Assembly (NCBI GenBank): GCA_964493205.1
Contig: CAZBMJ010000003.1
Location: 35,227-99,226 of the forward strand
Direction of reading: 5' to 3'
DNA from: CAZBMJ01 sp964493205
Lineage (GTDB): Bacteria; Myxococcota; UBA727; JABDBI01
DNA length: 64,000 nucleotides
Below are positions 9,801 through 17,238 of the stretch, in pieces. Under the pieces are notes generated by a model. The model made no database searches. It saw only the letters and a list, made by a program, of their open reading frames with translations, and was not told where the DNA came from. Position 1 is the stretch's first letter, and each line of letters opens with the position of its first letter. Both the position numbers and the translations under genes were made by a program.

Positions 9801-9834
9801 TTTAATTTATAGAATTAAGCAGGTTAAAAAATGA
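6829..9834 (+). CDS. RND-family efflux pump, inner-membrane subunit
   Basis: Proton-driven AcrB/MexB/MdtB-type transporter. 1001 aa with two tandem repeats: TM1, a large periplasmic loop, then TM2-6 and again TM7 to TM12. Seen: N-terminal FFIERPITSIVVNLILV, the periplasmic VDEYPKVVLPKIQISTAFPN, the TM4 proton-relay pair D395-D396 in GLVVDDAIVVLENIF, and GLITKHGILLVEY in the second half. Slightly shorter than AcrB (about 1050). Overlaps both neighbours by 4 bases. May export host-derived toxic compounds, dyes or lipids; unresolved. Confidence 0.94.
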   Translation: MKIFSFFIERPITSIVVNLILVLLGLLAFNNLLVDEYPKVVLPKIQISTAFPNASAKTVEEEITSIVEKSLASLEGIDTITSESFNGASKVLLKFSPSVSVDKALMQVSQELPSIKAQLPKEAEMPKLERFGEQGPVFFLSVNSKTMQGPELTHFAELNIKNYFLGLDGVAKVEVWGNPYAMYVKLDKLAMHTAQIDVSDVVTILKKNQMMLQAGQSLDKEPLSLNVVPKNIKNYQDLIVGKNGENIVRLGDIAEISLQEDDKNFKAYIAGVNSVLIGIYKSDDGNILSVSDKIKSIVPKVNEELRGSASVQIESDKSIFTRTSLKTIYKTIIEACLLVLLIIFLFLHNLRATFIPLVTIPISLIASFMVLNFLNYSINTITLLAIVLAVGLVVDDAIVVLENIFRYIENGLSPKEAAKKGIEEIGFAIIAMTLTLVSVFMPLMFVHDITGVVLQQFAVTLACSVFFSGIVALTLSPMMCSKLLKVNHTKHKFFMMSDNFINAFQKFYLKILNILFNNSLKVFISIFLILALGIYGFYKIKKDLLPKEDRSMIGASIPNIHGLNSEEMQSYVADVEQRFASLPEVQKIITLSFTKNTNIVCVLKPHEERKIHAEDLLAKIRDLVSDIPSANVWPWSWDIGFAALAQNDNNEGLSLVFRSIASYEELDNKARLFIEELEKDKYLTDIRKDLNINRRSFIVKPIRQEMDNFGISELQISLALQVFLDGMNASEYRKDSQRYNVYLRSTDPDASLESIYIKSNKGLGMVSLASVAKISEEITASSFGHYNQMRSLKISANFDAKKSLGEVKNYLDSMVSKHVPESIIVSYEGALKEQSKSLQTFVLLMLAGLLFVFFVLAIQFESFINPLIILFTVPMALIGAILVMWLLKSNANLYTQVGMLTLIGLITKHGILLVEYVSQNLKAGINLKTAVFDAANLRFRPIIMTTAATVLGALPLVLSGGAGSEARFSIGIVIVSGMIFGTILTLFFLPLLIYRIKQVKK

Positions 9835-11051
9835 AAAAACTCTTTTTATTATTATTTATTGCCTCTAAAATAATTTTTGCCCAAGATAGCTTAAGCCTTA
9901 GTCAAGCCATAGAGCAAGCTTTAAAAAATAGTGATAGCTTAAATATAGCCAAAGAAAAAATTAATCAGTCTTATGCTGACAAAATGCTTTCCCAAAGTTT
10001 TTTATGGCCCAAATTATCAATGAAATCTTTTATTGGTTCTGATTTAAATAAAGATTTTATGAAGAACGCTCACTTAACTATGGGTGGAAATTTAGAATAT
10101 TCATTAATTAACCCATCCTTGTGGCTTAAAGCAATGCAAAATAATCAACTTTTTCATAAAGAGCAAAAAAACTTTGATCTAGCTTTGGATTTATTTGTAA
10201 AAGAAGTGGCTGAAAGTTATTTAGAGGTTTTGTCCTATCAAACAAATTTTAGCAGTTTGTTGGAGCAAATAGAGCAGTTGGAAAAAACTTTAATTACGGC
10301 TAAAGCTAAAAAAGAAGTAGGTTTAATCAAACCTACAGATTATATGCTGGTAAAATATAAACTCTTAGATGCTCAAGCCAATAAAGATCGTGAAGAGGCT
10401 TTGTATCAAAAAAGCTTGGCTAAACTTAATTTTTTACTTAAAGAAAATAAAAGCTTTAAAGTTGATTTTCCCACGATAAAAGAAGATATTTTATTTGAAG
10501 CAAGCTTGGTATCGTCAAAATTAGAATCTTTGAAAAAAGAGCTGAGCGCTAGTGAGTATGGCTTGCAGGCTAATTATTGGGAATATTTTCCTAAAATTAA
10601 TTTAGAAATAGGTGTGGGCAAAAAGTGGCCTTTTAATAAACCATTAGAAAGTTCTATAGGTTTAAGTTTAACGATGCCAATTTTTGGCGGTTTTGATAGG
10701 TTATCGAGAATAGTCTGGCAAAAAAGTGAAATTAATATAAAGAAAATTTCCTATGAACAAGAAATAAATAACGTTAAAACTGATATCACTATTTATAAGC
10801 AAGAACTTGAGCTAGCTAAAAAATCAAGAGAGAATTTTAAACAAGCTCTAGATTTAGCAGAAAATATTCTTACTACTTCCAAGAGGCTATTTGAAGTTTC
10901 TCAAATAGATAGTCTAGAACTGGTTATGGCACATAATAATTTTTTAACGGCTAATAAAGCTTATTTACAAGCTTGTATAAGCATAAAAAAAATATTAATA
11001 AATTTGTTATTTATAACAGGCAAAATTACAAAAACAGGATATATATTCTAG
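9831..11051 (+). CDS. TolC-family outer-membrane efflux channel
   Basis: Outer-membrane factor completing the tripartite pump. 406 aa with signal peptide MKKLFLLLFIASKIIFA, then the OEP pattern LSLSQAIEQALKNSDSLNIAKEKI. Two similar halves each contain long amphipathic helices; the second begins near KSRENFKQALDLAENILTTS and contains IDSLELVMAHNNFLTANKAY. Presence of this gene shows that the cell has an outer membrane. Cotranslated with the pump through a 4-base overlap; last gene of the operon. Confidence 0.92.
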   Translation: MKKLFLLLFIASKIIFAQDSLSLSQAIEQALKNSDSLNIAKEKINQSYADKMLSQSFLWPKLSMKSFIGSDLNKDFMKNAHLTMGGNLEYSLINPSLWLKAMQNNQLFHKEQKNFDLALDLFVKEVAESYLEVLSYQTNFSSLLEQIEQLEKTLITAKAKKEVGLIKPTDYMLVKYKLLDAQANKDREEALYQKSLAKLNFLLKENKSFKVDFPTIKEDILFEASLVSSKLESLKKELSASEYGLQANYWEYFPKINLEIGVGKKWPFNKPLESSIGLSLTMPIFGGFDRLSRIVWQKSEINIKKISYEQEINNVKTDITIYKQELELAKKSRENFKQALDLAENILTTSKRLFEVSQIDSLELVMAHNNFLTANKAYLQACISIKKILINLLFITGKITKTGYIF

Positions 11052-11130
11052 ATGTGTTTTTTTTTAAACATATTTATGCTAAACAATTTTTGGCTAGAAA
11101 GCCTTAAAACTCGTAAAGAGGTATGAAACC

Positions 11131-11322
11131 ATGAAGATGTTTATAATTAGAATTCTTGCAGCATCCTTGTTCCTTGTTCTTACAGCTGCCCGTTGTGGTG
11201 GTGATGCCACTGCAGAAGCTGGAGGTAAAAAAGATGATGCCGCAGCCGCAGCAGTTAAAAGCGACGACGGCGCTAAAGATGATAAAGCGGCAGATGCTGA
11301 TGAACCAGGATTAGAAGAATAA
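11131..11322 (+). CDS. Small Ala/Asp/Lys-rich exported protein (63 aa)
   Basis: Not a recognised family. A hydrophobic N-terminus (IIRILAASLFLVLTAARC) is followed by a low-complexity tail of alanine, aspartate and lysine (DDAAAAAVKSDDGAKDDKAA). The single cysteine is preceded by Arg, which fits a lipobox poorly, so lipidation is doubtful. AAAGAGGTATGAAACC gives a good ribosome site for the start. A strong terminator starts about 20 bases after the stop. The codons are less AT-rich than in neighbouring genes. Its terminator is duplicated beyond the MFS gene. Confidence 0.6.
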   Translation: MKMFIIRILAASLFLVLTAARCGGDATAEAGGKKDDAAAAAVKSDDGAKDDKAADADEPGLEE

Positions 11323-11400
11323 AAATCTAATACACTGAATTTTAATGCTTTTTGTATATTTTATATATAGAAAGCATTTTTTTTGCTTTAATTTATTGCT
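11320..11400 (+). repeat. Direct repeat A, copy 1 (stop codon plus terminator of the 63-aa gene)
   Basis: About 81 bp starting exactly at the TAA stop of the 63-aa gene. It recurs at 12841-12920 with three substitutions and one single-base gap. The two copies flank a unit holding a promoter and one MFS transporter gene. Confidence 0.9.
11344..11384 (+). terminator. Rho-independent terminator after the 63-aa gene
   Basis: Stem AATGCTTT / AAAGCATT closing an AT-rich loop, followed by a run of eight T. Typical position, about 20 bases past the stop. Confidence 0.8.
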
Positions 11401-11423
11401 CAAATTAAACTTGCATTTCTCTA

Positions 11424-11453
11424 TTGACATATGCAAATGACTTATGATATTAT
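11424..11453 (+). promoter_or_regulatory. Sigma70-like promoter of the MFS gene
   Basis: Perfect -35 TTGACA and -10 TATTAT separated by 18 bases (TATGAT overlaps upstream). It lies immediately inside the left repeat, so the inserted unit brings its own promoter and does not depend on the upstream gene. Confidence 0.65.
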
Positions 11454-11488
11454 TGCTCCACTAATTATTTGGCACCTTAAGGTCCGGC

Positions 11489-11558
11489 GTTAAAACATGT
11501 TTAAAAAAGTTTTTAACATAGCTATCATTTGCATTATTATTATCGGCTGATGCCGATA
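11489..11558 (+). promoter_or_regulatory. Structured 5' leader of the MFS mRNA
   Basis: The roughly 160-base leader contains two possible hairpins: GTTAAAA/TTTTAAC (11489-11517) and a compact GC-richer one, TATCGGC-TGAT-GCCGATA (11541-11558). A U-rich tract follows about 20 bases later. This could be an attenuator or an mRNA-stabilising structure; no known riboswitch class is recognised. Confidence 0.3.
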
Positions 11559-11623
11559 TACTCAATTATACCCACTATTATTTTTTTTTGAAACTTTTTA
11601 AATCCTTAAATGTAGGTTTAGTT

Positions 11624-12838
11624 ATGCGTTTTTTTATGTGGTTATTTCCTCTTTCATTTTTTGCCTTTCAATTTATATTGCGTCTATGGCCAGGTCTTAT
11701 GTCTCAGCAAATTATGGAGCAATTTTCCATAGATGCGAGCCATTTCGGTATTTTGGCTGCCTTTTATTATTACGGATATGCTGGCATGCAGATTCCTGTG
11801 GCGGCTTTACTTGATCGTTTTGGTGCGCGCTATGTGGTTTCTAGCTTAGCTGTTATATGTGGACTTGCTACTTGGCTTTTTATTCACACCGATAACTTCT
11901 ACATGGCACTTTTAGCTCGATTTTTAATCGGCGCAGGCTCCGCTGGTGGTTTTTTAGGTGTTTCTAAAGTAGTGTCAGAATGGTTTCCTAAAAACCATTA
12001 TGCTCGTATGATAGGGTATTCTTTCACCTTTGGGTTGATGGGTGCCATTTATGGTGGCACTCCCGTGAGCTTCTTAATCGAGCGATTTAGCTGGCAAAAA
12101 GTTGCTTTTACTCTTGCCTTGGTTTCCATATCCATAGGCATAGGAGCTTATCTTGCACTACGTTCTAAGTCACAGGAAGTTGCTGCTCCATTTAAACTAA
12201 AGAGCTTTAGATCATTGCTGACTTCTCCTATTGTATGGTGTTTAGCCATCTCCAATCTTTTAATGGTAGGTTCTTTAGAAGGATTTGCCGATGTTTGGGG
12301 TGTCCCTTATTTGATGCTTGCTTTTAGTCTATCTAAAGGTGACGCTGCGGGAGCCATATCTTTCATATTTTTTGGTATGCTCATAGGCGGACCTTTTTTA
12401 GCGTTATTGAGCAAAAGATTTGGCAACTACCCGGTTATCAGCGCTTGTGGCCTTGGTATGGCTGCATGTTTTGTTTTGTTATTAAATGCTCCTGCTTATA
12501 ATTGGTGGCTTTTGGCAGCATTATTTTTTCTGGTTGGCATTATGTGTTGTTATCAAGTGATCGTTTTTGCTGCCGGTGCAGAGCTAGTTTCTGTGCAACA
12601 TTTAGGTGTATGTATTGCTTTTCTCAACTGTATCAATATGTTTGGTGGATCGTTTTTCCACACCATCATAGGCTCGCTCATGGATTTGTTATGGGATGGT
12701 GCTGTAGGCAGTGATGGTTTGCGAATATATAGTGTAACTATTTATAATTATGCACTTAGTTCTATACCTATCTGCGCTATTTTAGGAGCTGTTATGGTTT
12801 TTTTTGTTCAGCGTCATACAAAAAAATTAAATAAGTAG
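11624..12838 (+). CDS. Major facilitator superfamily transporter
   Basis: Twelve-helix secondary transporter, 404 aa from the ATG at 11624. A TTG at 11588 would add 12 residues but follows a T-run without a ribosome site. Seen: the loop 2-3 signature as ALLDRFGARYVVS, the pattern ARFLIGAGSAGGFLGVSKVVSEWFP, and a repeat-like second half (LALLSKRFGNYPVISACG). The type resembles MFS carriers common in Legionella, Coxiella and other intracellular bacteria; substrate unknown. Codon choice is visibly less AT-biased than its neighbours, and with the flanking terminator repeats this points to acquisition. Confidence 0.9.
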   Translation: MRFFMWLFPLSFFAFQFILRLWPGLMSQQIMEQFSIDASHFGILAAFYYYGYAGMQIPVAALLDRFGARYVVSSLAVICGLATWLFIHTDNFYMALLARFLIGAGSAGGFLGVSKVVSEWFPKNHYARMIGYSFTFGLMGAIYGGTPVSFLIERFSWQKVAFTLALVSISIGIGAYLALRSKSQEVAAPFKLKSFRSLLTSPIVWCLAISNLLMVGSLEGFADVWGVPYLMLAFSLSKGDAAGAISFIFFGMLIGGPFLALLSKRFGNYPVISACGLGMAACFVLLLNAPAYNWWLLAALFFLVGIMCCYQVIVFAAGAELVSVQHLGVCIAFLNCINMFGGSFFHTIIGSLMDLLWDGAVGSDGLRIYSVTIYNYALSSIPICAILGAVMVFFVQRHTKKLNK

Positions 12839-12840
12839 CT

Positions 12841-12920
12841 TAAAAGTCTAATACACTGAATTTTAATGCTTTTTGTATATTCTATATATAGAAAGCATTT
12901 TTTTGCTTTAATTTAGTGCT
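12841..12920 (+). repeat. Direct repeat A, copy 2
   Basis: Second copy of the sequence at 11320-11400, starting two bases after the MFS stop codon. It carries the same stop-adjacent bases and terminator hairpin, although no copy of the 63-aa gene precedes it. Confidence 0.9.
12865..12904 (+). terminator. Rho-independent terminator after the MFS gene
   Basis: Same AATGCTTT / AAAGCATT stem as the terminator at 11344, with a seven-T tail. It now serves the MFS gene. Confidence 0.8.
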
Positions 12921-13014
12921 TTTTAAGGATTAAATATTAGATAGCTATTGACTGATTAGAAATTTTTAGCCATTATGAGAGTGGAATTATTTATATAAAA
13001 ATAAAAGGTGAATT

Positions 13015-13503
13015 ATGAGATTATTAGTGTTAAATTTATTAGTTATGGCTTCTGTATGTGTTTTTTCTTTTCTAGGATGTGGGCCAGGTAAGCCTAAAGA
13101 AGAAGAAAAAAAATGCTCTGAAATTACAGATTCTAGCGACTGCGGCAAAAATACTAAATGCTTATGGCAGCCTGGTTCTTCTGGCCCAAAAAAGAATGGT
13201 GAAGAGGGTTTTGAGCGCGAAGGACAAGATGAAACCCGTAGAGTTAATCCAGAAGCTAGCACTGTTGGTAAATGCATAGAAAAGCCTGCTACTACTAATA
13301 ATAATGGTGGAAGGCCAGAAGGTTCAAGCGATGAAGAGGGCCCAGAGTATGAGGAAAATCAAGATGAAGAGTCAGGCTTTAATACAGAAGATGATACTGA
13401 GAATCTTTATAATGATGATGAGCTACCAGGAAATAAAGAGAAAATTAATGTAAAATGGGGTGGAAAGTCTAATACAGATTATAATTTCCACTTTGCAAAC
13501 TAA
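13015..13503 (+). CDS. Acidic lipoprotein with N-terminal cysteine module
   Basis: Function unknown, 162 aa. The signal peptide ends in SFLGC, a plausible lipobox. Next comes a four-cysteine module: KKCSEITDSSDCGKNTKC-LW and a later GKC. The first three cysteines have nearly the same spacing (C-x8-C-x5-C) as in the 1311-aa lipoprotein at 48975-52910 (C-x7-C-x5-C). The rest is low-complexity and strongly acidic (EDDTENLYNDDE). AAAAGGTGAATT is the ribosome site. A terminator follows. Probably displayed on a membrane surface. Confidence 0.65.
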   Translation: MRLLVLNLLVMASVCVFSFLGCGPGKPKEEEKKCSEITDSSDCGKNTKCLWQPGSSGPKKNGEEGFEREGQDETRRVNPEASTVGKCIEKPATTNNNGGRPEGSSDEEGPEYEENQDEESGFNTEDDTENLYNDDELPGNKEKINVKWGGKSNTDYNFHFAN

Positions 13504-13557
13504 GGACCAACAACATTTAATATGCAATAACTAAAATTGAATTTTAGTTGATTAGAA

Positions 13558-13586
13558 AAAAACCCTAATTTTTAGGGTTTTTTTAA
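13558..13586 (+). terminator. Rho-independent terminator
   Basis: AAACCCTAA / TTAGGGTTT stem with a short T loop and a T-rich tail, about 55 bases after the lipoprotein stop; the A-run on its left side makes it potentially bidirectional. Confidence 0.85.
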
Positions 13587-13610
13587 TTTGCGTAAGTTTT
13601 TTAGAACTAT

Positions 13611-13731
13611 CACATGCCTTCTACCTACCTCGCCTTGTGCGAGGTATCCAGACAATTAACTTTTCAATTTTAAGGATATGAAATTAGTTTTCTGGATAGC
13701 GTGAACAAGTCACGCTACGTAGGAATGATGT
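13611..13731. repeat. Palindromic dispersed repeat element (full copy)
   Basis: Left arm CCTACCTCGCCTTGTGCGAG..TATCCAGA is mirrored by the right arm TCTGGATAGCGTG..CACGCTACGTAGG, so the element can fold into one long imperfect hairpin with an AT-rich loop. The left arm recurs alone at 4935-4973, and a fragment (CTACGTGCC-CGCC) at 63957-63975. No coding content; it fills most of the 307-base gap between the lipoprotein and the M20 deacetylase gene. It is comparable in design to REP/MITE elements. Confidence 0.65.
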
Positions 13732-13810
13732 GAAATAACCATATGTTATCTGAATAAAACCATTAACCTACTACCTATGCGCAAAGACGCTAGACTTGAA
13801 CAGAGAATTT

Positions 13811-14956
13811 ATGCGAAATTTAAGTATCGAGAATATCCTAAAAAAACTTATTAGCTTTAAGAGTATATCGGGAAGCTCTAACTTAAGCATAGTAGAATAT
13901 TTAGAAGATTTGGCTAAAAGTTTGGGTTTTAGAACTCATAGATTAGTTAATCCCCATAATGCTCAGCAGGCAAATCTATTATGTGAAATAGGGCCAAGTA
14001 ATCAAGATGGCTTAATGCTTTGTGGGCACTTAGATGTGGTGCCTGTGGCTGGGCAAGACTGGCAAAGCGATCCTTTTGTTCTTACTAGTAAAGAAGATAA
14101 ATATATTGGCCGTGGCGTGCTTGATATGAAGGGCTTTATTGCATCTTGTTTTAATGCGCTGAGTAGCCTAAATTTAAACACTATTAAAAACCCCTTAAGT
14201 TTATTATTTACCTATGATGAAGAAAATGGTTGCCATGGTTCCAAACAAGCTTCTATAGATTTAAATAAATTTTTAGAATTGATGCCTAAAAGTGTACTTA
14301 TTGGTGAACCCACAGATTTTGGCATTATACGAATGCATAAAGGCCACATAAGCATAAGTCTTGATATTATTGGTAAACCTTTTCATAGTTCCATGCCTGA
14401 TAGAGGAATTTCTGCCATAAAAATTTTAAATAGGGCTTTAAATGCTTTATTTGATCTAGAAAAAGAACTAATAAACGAAGTAGTGATGCCTGAATTTTTT
14501 GAAAGACCTTTTGTGGTAATGAATGTGGGGGTAATTCACGCTGGTAACGCCATAAATATTGTGCCAGAACGAGCACAAGCTTTAATAGGCATAAGGCCAT
14601 TGCCACAAACTAATACCCAAGAGCTATTTAGGCGAATTCACGAAGCTATTTTTAGAGCTAATTATGAGTATCAAAGCCATATTAGTTTAAAAATAATGGA
14701 TGAAGTAGCTGCGTTATTTTGCCAAGAACATACCATGCTCGAAAATTATCTAAAACCTTTAGCTAACGTAAGCTATAAACCCGCAGTAGATTTTGCCACT
14801 GATGGAGGTAATTTAGCTAAGACTGGTATGGATTGTTTAATATTTGGTCCAGGCAGTATTAGTGTTGCTCATACTGCCAATGAATGGATATATAAAAAAG
14901 ATTTAGCACTTGCAAGCAATAAACTGCAAGAGCTTATGCATAAGATGCTTTTTTAA
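13811..14956 (+). CDS. argE: M20-family deacetylase, ArgE type (acetylornithine deacetylase)
   Basis: Binuclear zinc amidohydrolase of the ArgE/DapE/ACY1 group, 381 aa from the ATG at 13811; a TTG at 13796 is less likely since CAGAGAA precedes 13811. Seen: metal motif LCGHLDVVP (H73, D75), GRGVLDMKG, catalytic TYDEENGCHGS, the dimerisation domain FHSSMPDRG, and C-terminal GPGSISVAHTANEWI with the last metal histidine. The closest remembered family is ArgE. No other arginine-pathway gene is nearby, so it may instead release amino acids from N-acyl or peptide substrates. Confidence 0.85.
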   Translation: MRNLSIENILKKLISFKSISGSSNLSIVEYLEDLAKSLGFRTHRLVNPHNAQQANLLCEIGPSNQDGLMLCGHLDVVPVAGQDWQSDPFVLTSKEDKYIGRGVLDMKGFIASCFNALSSLNLNTIKNPLSLLFTYDEENGCHGSKQASIDLNKFLELMPKSVLIGEPTDFGIIRMHKGHISISLDIIGKPFHSSMPDRGISAIKILNRALNALFDLEKELINEVVMPEFFERPFVVMNVGVIHAGNAINIVPERAQALIGIRPLPQTNTQELFRRIHEAIFRANYEYQSHISLKIMDEVAALFCQEHTMLENYLKPLANVSYKPAVDFATDGGNLAKTGMDCLIFGPGSISVAHTANEWIYKKDLALASNKLQELMHKMLF

Positions 14957-15987
14957 AAACCAACAGTAGCCATGACAGGTAAGTGGTCAGAGGCGATACC
15001 TGCTTTATCTTGTATAGTGAAATCTAAATATTTAAGATCTTTTATAAATATGTGGTCAAGCAATCTGTTGGGTTTATCGCTAGGAAATGAAAAATGTACT
15101 TTGTCCGTTTCAGTAAAAAATTCTGCTTGTAATTGAGGATTATTTTTCAAAAACCAGACAAATGTTTCTTCATCTTCATAATCATCGTCATCATCATCTC
15201 CAAAGTGGCTTTTTTTAATTGCGTTGCTAGGTACTGTATTAAAATCGCCCCCCAAAATAATAGGATAATTAAGCTTATGCATGTATTCGTGAACCACTTT
15301 AATTTGTTCAGCTCTGGTATCTTTACCCCAGGCTTCTAAGTGCAAATTAATTACAGCTATTTTATGTTCACCAATTTGTACATCAACTTTTTGTAAGCCT
15401 CGGTCAATATAACCCCAGTTATACCAAAATGGATTAGAGGCTGGTTTATCAAAAATAATTCTTTCATGATTGCTTAGTGGGTATTTAGAAAGTATGCATT
15501 GGGCAGCTCTTACATAGCCAATATGGTCACTTACTGGCCAATAAGGAAAGGGAATGTAGTTTTTTTCCCAAACATTGGCACAAGCGTAATAAGGGTATTT
15601 TAGTGTATTTTGTAAAAATTCTATTTGGTTAATGCGCTGGGTTCTATGGGAATCAATGTCCACTTCTTGTAATAAAAATATATCCGCATCCATTTCTTTC
15701 ATAGACTGAGAAATTAACGCTAATTGGCTATTGGTGACGTGGAGCTCCCTTCGGTCCCACGCATTTTCTTTAATACCTTGTCCGTGGCCAATATTGTAAG
15801 AAACAATTTTGATTTGTTCTTTTGGTTCATAAATTATGGGTTTTTCTAATTTATTTACCTCTAGTAATGATTCTTTAGGCATATTTGAATGCAAAGCCCA
15901 ATAAGCAAAACATAAAAATAGTAATAATAAAACAAAAAAGAGTGATAAAATATACTTAATAAATGAAACTTTAACCGATTTTTTCAT
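14953..15987 (-). CDS. Membrane-anchored endonuclease/exonuclease/phosphatase-family protein
   Basis: 344 aa with one N-terminal membrane helix (ILSLFFVLLLLFLCFAYWAL), then an EEP fold placed outside the cytoplasm. Seen: KIVSYNIGHG, FLLQEVDIDSHRTQ with the metal glutamate, NLHLEAWGKDTRAEQ, GGDFNTVPSNA, and terminal SDHLPVMATV. A poly-aspartate insert (DDDDDDYEDEE) follows the GDFN motif. EEP proteins cleave DNA, phosphoinositides, sphingomyelin or other phosphodiesters; anchoring at the envelope makes nucleic acid scavenging or a lipid substrate possible. Its 3' end overlaps argE by 4 bases, convergently. Confidence 0.85.
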   Translation of the reverse strand: MKKSVKVSFIKYILSLFFVLLLLFLCFAYWALHSNMPKESLLEVNKLEKPIIYEPKEQIKIVSYNIGHGQGIKENAWDRRELHVTNSQLALISQSMKEMDADIFLLQEVDIDSHRTQRINQIEFLQNTLKYPYYACANVWEKNYIPFPYWPVSDHIGYVRAAQCILSKYPLSNHERIIFDKPASNPFWYNWGYIDRGLQKVDVQIGEHKIAVINLHLEAWGKDTRAEQIKVVHEYMHKLNYPIILGGDFNTVPSNAIKKSHFGDDDDDDYEDEETFVWFLKNNPQLQAEFFTETDKVHFSFPSDKPNRLLDHIFIKDLKYLDFTIQDKAGIASDHLPVMATVGF

Positions 15988-16059
15988 ATAAAAAAATTCC
16001 TTAAATATTTTTATAAATTTTTATAGTGCTTAATATATATTTTTGGATAAATTAAACTA

Positions 16060-16581
16060 TTAATTAGTACTATTTTGTAATGAAAGCATTTTTTTCTTAA
16101 TAAAATTTTTCTTCATGACAGTTTGATAATCAACCCATAAAATACCATTTAAATGATCAAGCTCATGCTGAAAACAGCCACTTAAATAGTCTAAAGCTTC
16201 TCTTTGAATAACTTGTCCATGTTCGTTTTGATATTCCATCATAATTTTTTTAGATCGTTTAACTTTTCCTGTATACCCAGGAATGGACATGCAACCTTCT
16301 TCCCAAATAAAAGAGCCTTCTGATGCGATAACTTTAGGATTTATAAAAACTTCTGGCCCATCTGTACCATTACCGTTGTTTTCTTCTTTTGGTATATCCA
16401 TTACAAATAAGCGTTTATTTACACCAATTTGGGGCGCAGCTAGACCGGCAATAGGTTCCTCAAACATACTATCTTTTAAATCTTTAATAATAGTTTGTAA
16501 TTCAGCTCCAAAGTCCACTACTTCTGTAGAAACTTCTTTTAAAACAGGATTTGGCCAAATAACTATATTTTTAACTGCCAT
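16060..16581 (-). CDS. def: Peptide deformylase
   Basis: Removes the N-formyl group from nascent proteins; metal hydrolase. 173 aa with all three signatures: motif I AGLAAPQIG near residue 46, motif II EEGCMSIPG with the metal cysteine, motif III QHELDHLNG with both metal histidines and the catalytic glutamate. Upstream on the minus strand AAAAGGTAATCT gives a ribosome site. fmt, its usual partner, is not nearby. A proline/glycine-containing loop between motifs I and II is slightly long (EENNGNGTDGPEVF), otherwise ordinary. Confidence 0.96.
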   Translation of the reverse strand: MAVKNIVIWPNPVLKEVSTEVVDFGAELQTIIKDLKDSMFEEPIAGLAAPQIGVNKRLFVMDIPKEENNGNGTDGPEVFINPKVIASEGSFIWEEGCMSIPGYTGKVKRSKKIMMEYQNEHGQVIQREALDYLSGCFQHELDHLNGILWVDYQTVMKKNFIKKKMLSLQNSTN

Positions 16582-16748
16582 AGATTACCTTTTTAGTATT
16601 TTTACTTACGTAGTATATGATATAAATAAAAAACATCAATAGGTTATTTTATGTTTTATTAATTTGGTTTTATTTTATATAAATTTAATTTTATTTTAGC
16701 CAAAAAACACACATAGTTATTATATAAAAAGATACTACGGAGAAATTT

Positions 16749-17186
16749 ATGGCAAAGAAATATTTATTTGTTTTAATGATGATAAACTCATGTTTTCTGT
16801 TTTCAGCAGAACTTACTATTCAAGTGAAAGATGTTTTGGATTTAGCAACATATGAAGACGTGCTTACTCAGAACATAAGATTATCAACTACTAAAGAGAA
16901 GAAAGAATTTTTTATTAATGATTGGTATAGTGCTGTTGATAATCGTGAAAATTATTTTATAAAATTGAAAATAGAAGTCACACCAATTAAAAATGAACTT
17001 CTCAATGATGTTTCATATGTCATATCAGTGCTGAAAGAATTACTTTTAAATGGCAGGGTTTGTGCGGTTTTAGCAAGAGATTCTTTTGTGTTAAAACCAG
17101 GGCAAGAAAAAATTATTGATGATCATTATTGGGGGCAAAAAGGCCTTGTAGTTCGGCAAAAAAATATTTTTTCCCTTAAAATCTAA
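16749..17186 (+). CDS. Exported protein of unknown function (145 aa)
   Basis: Starts with signal peptide KKYLFVLMMINSCFLFSAE, preceded by the strong ribosome site TACGGAGAAATTT. The mature part is mixed alpha/beta with no cysteine motif or known domain; it ends FVLKPGQEKIIDDHYWGQKG and VVRQKNIFSLKI. It stands alone between def (divergent) and gdhA (convergent), with a terminator shared with gdhA. No function can be assigned. Confidence 0.65.
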   Translation: MAKKYLFVLMMINSCFLFSAELTIQVKDVLDLATYEDVLTQNIRLSTTKEKKEFFINDWYSAVDNRENYFIKLKIEVTPIKNELLNDVSYVISVLKELLLNGRVCAVLARDSFVLKPGQEKIIDDHYWGQKGLVVRQKNIFSLKI

Positions 17187-17194
17187 AACCAAGT

Positions 17195-17220
17195 AATAGC
17201 TAAGTTTAATCTTAGCTATT
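17195..17220. terminator. Bidirectional terminator between convergent genes
   Basis: A perfect ten-base stem AATAGCTAAG / CTTAGCTATT with a six-base loop lies between the ends of the 145-aa gene and gdhA, positioned to serve both strands. T-richness downstream is modest. Confidence 0.65.
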
Positions 17221-17238
17221 TACTACTCTTGCTGTATG

